Part shown: in pieces, positions 57,101 to 64,000 of the stretch | How the letters are laid out: every line of letters begins with the position of its first letter | Numbering within the stretch: position 1 is the first letter of the stretch | Source of the DNA: Nymphaea colorata | Lineage: Eukaryota; Streptophyta; Magnoliopsida; Nymphaeales; Nymphaeaceae | Direction of reading: 5' to 3' | DNA length: 64,000 nt | NCBI RefSeq assembly: GCF_008831285.2 | Contig: NC_045141.1 | Location: 22,102,742-22,166,741 of the forward strand | The notes under the pieces: model-generated | Told to the model about the DNA's origin: nothing | What the model saw: only the letters and a program-made list of their open reading frames with translations | Databases searched by the model: none | Translations under genes and position numbers: made by a program

Positions 57101-58945
57101 TCGGCATCATCGAAATGTGTCAACGGGAGAGAGAGAGAGATTATAAAATCTCAACTATGCGGCATGTTCAATCGCTTGACACAATCTTTTGCATATTTTT
57201 ATAAAAACAATATACGGATGTAAAATTCATGTCTAAAACTATAAAACTTGACATAGAAATCATATTTCTGGGGATGGTTAACTACTAGATCACTTTTGAT
57301 TTTCAACACGCACCCAACTCTAAACCTCCTCCAGCATTCCACGTGTATATACATATAACGTACCCACAGGCACACACGTCTTCTAGAGGAGTAGTGTACA
57401 ACTTTCAAGCTGCAGTAGCAGTTTAGTACCAGGGCGCCATCCTTTGTCACACTACATTTGAGTTGGTTAAGTTTATTCCTCAGCTGCGCCTTTTTGGAGG
57501 TGGTTTTCGACTATATTATCAAATTTTCGGTCATGTGTCTGAAAATTATGTGAGGATCTAATTGAGGCGCTTTTCTTCAACCCTTTTCTAGGGGCAAAAC
57601 CACGCGCCTAAAGCAGGGCCGGCAGAAGATTTTTTTTTTTTCAATTAAGCATGAAAAAGCTAGGCGAATTTTCTAATAATATAAAAATGTTAAGCTTATT
57701 TTATGAAAAAATTCCCTTGATTAAATTTCAATTTTTATGATGTTAGAAGAAACTTCCAGCGCGCCGGTTACCTGTTTCTCAAGAGTAAGGAGGAAAGAAA
57801 AGAAGATACTTCTAGTTTAAGATGAATTAATCTTCAAATAGGAGACCGCTTCCGGCATTTTCCTCAGTGTCAAGGGTCGTAACTCATTCGCTAAGAAGCT
57901 TCGTTGTTGCTCTAAAACACGGTAATTCTGGTGATGGAAGAATCACCCCCGGACAAGATGCACACGACTAGGCGGTTGGCCCATCGATGAGTGAGCGTAT
58001 TGATTTCTTACAATGATCTGATAGAGGTTTAACCTGGTTTCCTTGACCTTGATGTCGAGAAATCATTGTTTTCAAGAAAGAAGACCAGACCTGTTTAAAG
58101 TAATCTTCTCAAGGCCCATTAACAGCTTTAGATCATGGTTTTAGCAGCTATCTGGACACTCAGTCTTTTTTTCTTTCCCCTTTCTAAATCAAGAAGAAGA
58201 AAAGGTTCGAGTATTCATATTGTTAAATCATTCGATTTTTAGAAGTAGTGGGATGCTTACCATGCTCTAATTTCACTTTTTATAATGTAAAACTTCCGAA
58301 CATGCTTTGAGCTAACGGTACTGGAAATGGAAACCAGAAAAAGAGAGCGCATGACAAATTTAAAGAGAAAAAAGATGAGATGAAAAATTGAGCTGTGGGG
58401 GCCCAAAATTTCACCTGGCAAGACAAAGATGTTTCCCACAAGTTTCTTGAAAATTACGTCTCACATGTTTTTTAAAAGCATCGCTGGTAACTACCAAGCC
58501 CGTTCATCTGGTGAATGCATTCTTGAGGCAAGTTGAAGTACAATGGAGGCATTATTCTGAGGTACCGACTGAATGGTAAGATGAAATATTCCACTTGCTC
58601 ACTCAAGATATACTTTTTGAGATGAATTTTTCTCCGAAACACCAATAATTTAAAACCCTTCTAATTATTATTCTGAATAATCCAAGCATCAGACAAAGCT
58701 GAAGATGTAAATTTCACGTATTTACAACCATCTTTACGGCTTTGACAGCTCCAGGATCGGTGCGAACGAGTGGAGAGCATCTCAAAAAGAACGTCAACGT
58801 CCGAGACGTATCCTTCAAGGAGACGCACCTCCACATTTGGGTGGTAATTACTATATGGTCGACACAATGTGTGTCTCGCTCAATCTCCTTCAAACATTCA
58901 AACACCCTGAGTGTGGTGACTCCACACACACCCCGCCCCACACCA
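54037..58945. other. Spacer, no gene seen
   Basis: The left end is the reductase promoter with a (GA)n tract at 54096-54134. The rest is AT-rich. The GC-rich patch at 56175-56460 has open frames in two registers but no family I can name. The minus-strand frames at 58660-58940 are likewise unrecognised. Confidence 0.55.
54096..54134. repeat. (GA)n microsatellite in the reductase 5' region
   Basis: About 19 GA units, 60 bp upstream of the reductase ATG on the other strand (so CT-rich in the sense of the gene). It may lie in the leader. Confidence 0.9.
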
Positions 58946-58946
58946 C

Positions 58947-58950
<4 letters not shown>

Positions 58951-59041
<91 letters not shown>
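58951..59041. repeat. Long (TA)n microsatellite
   Basis: About 45 uninterrupted TA units, the longest simple repeat in the window. Confidence 0.95.
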
Positions 59042-59043
<2 letters not shown>

Positions 59044-60194
59044 TACTTACTTTCTTGCTATTTGCTCAGAAGATCTTAGTTTCGCTTTTTCTGTTCTGTC
59101 AACAGTTGTCAAGAACTAGTCAATCATTCATGTATAATCAAATGGCCTAGTGCAATGTCAAGAAGGGTCATGATGCTACGGCCAACTAACCAAGCTTTCC
59201 CAAGCTTGGTTCAGGCGCCTCGTAGTAGGTTCAGAAGTAGATGACCTCACGTGCACCTCTACCAGTTCTTATTTTGGCAGGTTGGAGAAGTAGATCCTCA
59301 ACTACGAAATGAAGGTTGTTGGCTTGGCGTATATGGTGTGCACGATGTGTTAGACATCTACCAACCCCATTTCCTCCTTTGTGGTTAAAAATATACACAC
59401 GTAGAAAAAAAATGCTAAGATTCCAATCAAGGACAGCATTAACTGGACCACAAATCATTGTATTTGAATTTAATAAGAAACCAGTCTGTGAACGTGGTTC
59501 AACAGGGACTGCAAAAGGTTCGAGATCGGCCACCTTTTCCGGCTTTTCAAGAGAAAATGGAGAGGACATGAATAGAGGGACTCCTGCGCACGGCTTGGTT
59601 CAGACGATCGAAGATTGGAGAGGGAGCAAGATGGAGTAGTAGCGGAGGGCGCTTGCGTCTTATGCCCATCAGAAGGATTGAAAGAGAGATCCTAACAAGG
59701 AAGCATAGAAGAAAAAAGGTCCCTCCTTAAAAAAAAATATGGAAGGGTATGATTTCACTTTATTGTATCACTTGTATAATTGGCTATAGTTAATGGGAAA
59801 GATAAAAATCATCAGCTAAATAATGCCTAAGTTTGTTGCTTAACTTAACTCCCAAAACAACATTTGTCTACGGGAAACTAAAGGAAGCATTAGAATGCAA
59901 TCTTCCGCTTCATCTAAAAGGAAAGGATCACCAGCAAGGAAGGTTTTAATAAAAACATCCTGACAATCAGCAAGAAGAAAATTCACATGGACTGGGGAAC
60001 TTGATTGCGACACAAGATTACAGACAATCAAATTACTTTCAGTGCAAATTCAAGCCTAAAATCAATTAAATTCCTGAATTTGGTAACCCAAATGCATTAA
60101 TAGGCTACCTACCATTTTGAACTCCTATCTAATTTGATCATTTTTAGGTCCACCCTCCTCCCTAAGATCAAGTTATCTTAATGGGGGAGAACAG

Positions 60195-60231
<37 letters not shown>

Positions 60232-60956
60232 AAGAATAACAACGTGAAAGGAGAAAAAATATGTGGAGTAAGAGCAAAAAAGGAGCGAAAACCAACTAAA
60301 AATAGACTGATTTGAATGAGACACACATATATGAAAACTATGTCAACTGTTTACAAATTAATTTTCGCTGTCTAATCTCATTGAAATCGACCGTCCAGAT
60401 GATTCCTATTCTATGTAAGTCCAGTAGATACCATTCATATATTTATTTATATTTATATTTATATTTATTCATGGTTTTGACCGTCTCATTTGAACGGTTG
60501 TCCACGGCTGTCTGACATATGCCACTCATGCGAGCTGTTATCGAAAATTTTGACATCATAAATGAAGTGAGAAGGTACAAATTCATAAAAGATTGAAATC
60601 GAATATGTGGATGTAATTTTAGAGCCTATTTATTTTCAAAAAGTGCTGATTTAGATTCCTTATAGAAATTGATTTACTTATTTGTTTTCAACAATACCTT
60701 TTATCCAGATAAATTTTGGATATTTTGAATCTATTAGTACTGCTGTTTTTTTTTTTCAACAAACCAGCCAGATGGTGGTAGACGGCCGATCAAGTATGAT
60801 AGTGAAATTCATGGACACTACATACTCGAGAGATAGAGAGAGAATGCATATGTCAAGAACTTCTTAGTATCCAGTTTTTAGAGATTCGCATGCATCAGCT
60901 TCACATTGTTAATTTTTCACATTCTAATCGCATTCTATTGACGCAAAAAACAAAAT
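59042..60956. other. Spacer, no gene seen
   Basis: AT-rich DNA with a (GA)n tract at 60200-60226 and a TTTATA repeat near 60440. The frames at 59231-59569 and 59840-60031 (minus) are not recognised. Confidence 0.55.
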
Positions 60957-61236
60957 TGCTAACCAACTAAGAACTCGTACACCTGGCTAGGTGTTGGCTT
61001 CAGAGCTCCATATCGGCTGATAATTTCAAAACCTCATAAAATTCTATTGACATGAAGAATAACAGGTTAAAAAATTTGTGCACCTCGCTAGGAAGTTTGT
61101 AAAACATCCATGGTTGTGTTTCCAACCCGGTAATTTCAAACCTTCATACACATCTATAATACACATATAGTAACGATAACAAACAATGAATCCGTACACC
61201 TCGCTATGTGGGTTAGCTTAAGACCTCCATAAATTG

Positions 61237-61291
<55 letters not shown>

Positions 61292-61510
61292 AACTTGCTT
61301 ACATGGTGAAGCGGTTTGGATTAAAATCCCCATAAGTTTCAGACTTTTAATTTTCAAACCTTTACAAAATTTTAATTACCCACGAAAACAGAAAAAAAAA
61401 ATTTGATCACTCAACGAATCCTCTACCTGACTAGGTTGGTCCGTTCCAATTTAATCGGATAGGTTGGTCGGTCTAAAACCTCCACAGGTTCAAAGGTTTT
61501 AGAGCCCGAA
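60957..61510 (+). repeat. Degenerate satellite, about 110-bp unit
   Basis: Five diverged tandem units begin near 60957, 61062, 61175, 61289 and 61400. Each has a TACACCTCGCTAGG-like block about 20 bases in, then a CCTCCATAA-like block, then TTTCAAACCTTCATA-like text. A (TA)n expansion (61243-61288) fills most of the second half of unit three. Part of a preceding unit is visible from about 60905. Confidence 0.6.
61243..61288. repeat. (TA)n microsatellite inside the satellite
   Basis: About 23 TA units within the third satellite unit. Confidence 0.95.
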
Positions 61511-64000
61511 GATACTAGAGGCGTACATTTTCCCCTAAAAGGCAAAGGAGGATAATCAAGGTACTTTTCAAGGTGTGCTGGACGGATGAAGTTTCAGGCA
61601 TTTACAGGTGCCCAGTGTTCCTCAAATCAAACAAAAATAAAATCTAGCATGAAAATTTTCATGTTATGGCTTTAAAGGCAAAATAACGACTGCCTTGTGG
61701 TCCTAGTATCTCTCCGAAAGAACATAGATACCCCAGAAAGGTACACCATCAAACTCATTTTAGGCACCAAGCGCCCTTATTAAGAAGATGTTTGATTTCT
61801 CATCCCAAGGATGCCAAGAATGAGATGCATTTCTCCTTGCATCTCAAGAACGGAAAAAACAAACATGGCGCAGAGGCCGCATTTACATCAATAGGGAATG
61901 TAAACTCCATTACATGTGGAGCATCCTTTCAACGCCTCTATTGGCTTGTGTCTAGTCGTACAGTCTGAGAATGGCGACTCAAAACATTTATTAAGGGTTT
62001 CATGGTTCACACAGCGGGATAACTCAATTCAGCAATCGTTGAAGACAACCTCTTTGATCAGCATGTCTGGGATAAACAAAACTTGGTGGCTTTCTTCGTT
62101 GAGAAAAAGAAAAGCTTCGATACAGGATCAAATACCAGGAGTTTTTTAATTATGACAACCATATCTCACATGGTTAACTCTTTACATGAAAAACTTAGGA
62201 TACGACATCATCCGAGTATTCCCGTGTGCATCTATGCACACACAGTTAGAATATTTGTCCTCATGTCCTTGAAATCTGCTAAAATTTACATACGTTACAC
62301 GATTTAAAAGCATTTTGAAGCCCCAAGATTCTGCTCTTATTTGTACGGCAATAAACTTTGTTGGTTCTCTACTTAATTATGGGATCATAGTCATACGGAG
62401 GCTCACAAAACAGGTCTATGAGACTATAAGTTTGACAAGCTTATCATATTTCAGGAACTAAACCTTGAGGTACTTGAATCAGGAATTGGCTCTTCAATAC
62501 TCACTCAAGCTTGTCGGAGTCCACAGCCTGCTCAGGTAAGCATAGGTCACTCGCATGGTTCTTTTATTTTTGTAAGTAGATTTATAGATTACAATGTAAT
62601 TTGTTATCAAGACTCTTATTCAGTACGACAAAGAAAATTAATATATCAAGGGGTCTATCAGCTCAGATATCTTTGGCCTAAAATCCAAATGCATCATAAG
62701 TAGCTATGATCAGTCGAGTTCCATTACTTGTGATGAAAACAAGAAACCTGATCCAGTAGAAATATCAGCTTAGACTTGCTTGGTAGCATCAACTAAAGCT
62801 CATGATGAATCGTGTTTCCATCACTTTGAGAGCTTGCATTGTCGAAAGACCTCTTGACACCCCACCCCCTTCACCTTTCCTTTCCGCCTTCTTGTCAAGA
62901 AGCAGTAGCAATCCCGCCTTTCTCACAAGCTCTAGGTTAGATTAACTCACCCTTATCCACTAAATGTAAGTTAGACAGCTATCAAATAACACATGAATTG
63001 CATGCCACCGTAGGAGCTTCCATATGCATAATGATTAGAACATTCTTAATGCAGAAATGCCGTTGAAGGGGAATGATCATATATTCCCTAGCCACAAAGT
63101 CCTTCAAAGCCTCCTGAAGCTGTGAATGCGTGACTAGACAGCAGCGGTATCGTGTGCGTAGTCTATCAAGATACTATCTCCATCGGCCTCAAGGTAGAGG
63201 ATATAGAAAAACATTACGAGCATGAACATATATTTTAAAAGAAAAGAATCATCCAAGACATTAGTTTGTCCCATTTATATTATTGGCATTGGTATCAATA
63301 TTATTACGTTGAATACTGACACAGAACTTACAATACCAAACGTCACTCTAGATTAACTAGATGGACTTAATGGAATCTCCAAGGACAGTCTTCTCCAAAT
63401 AAACTGTCAGTTCGGATATCTCCCTAACGGAATTTAGTTATCAGAGAATTCGTTTTCTACAGGCAACTGGCGTAACAAAAATGAACAAATGAAATGAAGA
63501 GGGCGAACATTGAAAATTTCCAACCCACAGTTTGAGATAAATACCTACTCCTTCAGCAAAAAGGCTGCAAGAAAAATCACATGAACATACCCTACATGTC
63601 TCTACCATGTAGTTCTCCTTGAACTGCACCGTAAAACATTAAATTTGAACAAGATTGAGAGACAATAACTTTTTTCAGTTGAAAAAAAAGGAAGGAAATT
63701 AATAATTAAAACTTGTAAGGAGCCCAAAATTGAATTCCTATTAACAGGAGGAATTGGTTATACTTACTAAATGATGACAAGAATCGGCATAACATGCTCA
63801 AAAAAACTCATCCCAAATTTGAGCAGGAATTTTGTTCTCCAGATTTATTCTCATCTAGGGGATAATGCCGCTTGGAATTGAATGGAAACATACAAACATT
63901 GTCCCAAGCTGCACCATAAACAACCCCATCAATCAAGCCATAATGAAATTAAAAGGTAATACGTTCTCTACTGTCCCTGTCGGTTTTCTCTCGTTGACAT
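61511..64000. other. Spacer, no gene seen
   Basis: Only short frames on both strands, none in a family I know and none with convincing splice-joined neighbours. A gene continuing beyond the window edge cannot be excluded. Confidence 0.5.

Noticed and set aside
58742-59119. Open frames with long Tyr-Ile runs, also at 33086, 45606 and 45626
   Set aside because: They are translations of (TA)n and (GA)n microsatellites.
59231-59569. Minus-strand frame with EKVADLEPFAVPVEP, considered as a glycosyltransferase piece
   Set aside because: The similarity is only to a loose Pro-rich pattern, and no PSPG box or other landmark is present.
1-64000. CRISPR arrays, prokaryotic operons, organelle DNA insertions
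   Set aside because: None seen; all supported genes are typical nuclear plant genes.

Overview
The window is nuclear DNA of a flowering plant. The support is spliced genes with short GT-AG introns, plant-specific families (a DUF827/WEB coiled-coil protein, a long intronless P-class PPR protein, a glycine-rich wall protein, an SDR of the cinnamoyl-CoA-reductase-like group), intron-containing elongator tRNA-Met genes, and AT-rich spacers with many (TA)n and (GA)n tracts and MITE-like repeats. The species cannot be fixed from the sequence.

Layout. 0-6 kb is a graveyard of gene fragments and repeats: a TA-flanked MITE, a broken ARM-repeat gene (+), the last exon of a terpene synthase (-) beside a compact LTR-element fossil, and a 2.4 kb block of interleaved inverted repeats that holds the N-terminal piece of a class II DAHP synthase (-). 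6-10.8 kb is spacer with hAT-like GGGCC-rich repeats and microsatellites. 10.86-11.83 kb is a secreted glycine-rich protein gene (+) with a TATA box. 12-16.5 kb is spacer. 16.56-20.48 kb is an eight-exon ubiquitin-specific protease of the UBP20/21 type (+), convergent with a seven-exon ArfGAP of the AGD8/9/10 type (-, 21.30-27.52 kb). 27.5-33.3 kb carries two tRNA-Met(CAT) genes in opposite orientation and an unrecognised 110-codon ORF between them. 33.36-36.13 kb is a 923-residue PPR protein (-). After 5 kb of spacer comes a three-exon WEB-family coiled-coil protein (+, 41.16-44.40 kb), convergent with a five-exon cinnamoyl-CoA-reductase-like SDR (-, 47.85-54.04 kb) whose large introns contain MITE-like hairpins. 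From 54 kb to the end I find no convincing gene, only satellites and simple repeats.

The intact genes do not form a pathway. They are independent housekeeping or structural functions: deubiquitination, COPI-vesicle Arf cycling, organelle RNA binding, chloroplast-movement or cytoskeletal coiled coil, cell wall, and NADPH-dependent reduction. I see no operon, cluster or defence system. The most unusual structures are the interleaved inverted-repeat block with captured gene fragments, the inverted tRNA-Met pair, the 22-residue repeats at the WEB C-terminus, and a perfect 75-bp duplication against a splice acceptor in the UBP gene.
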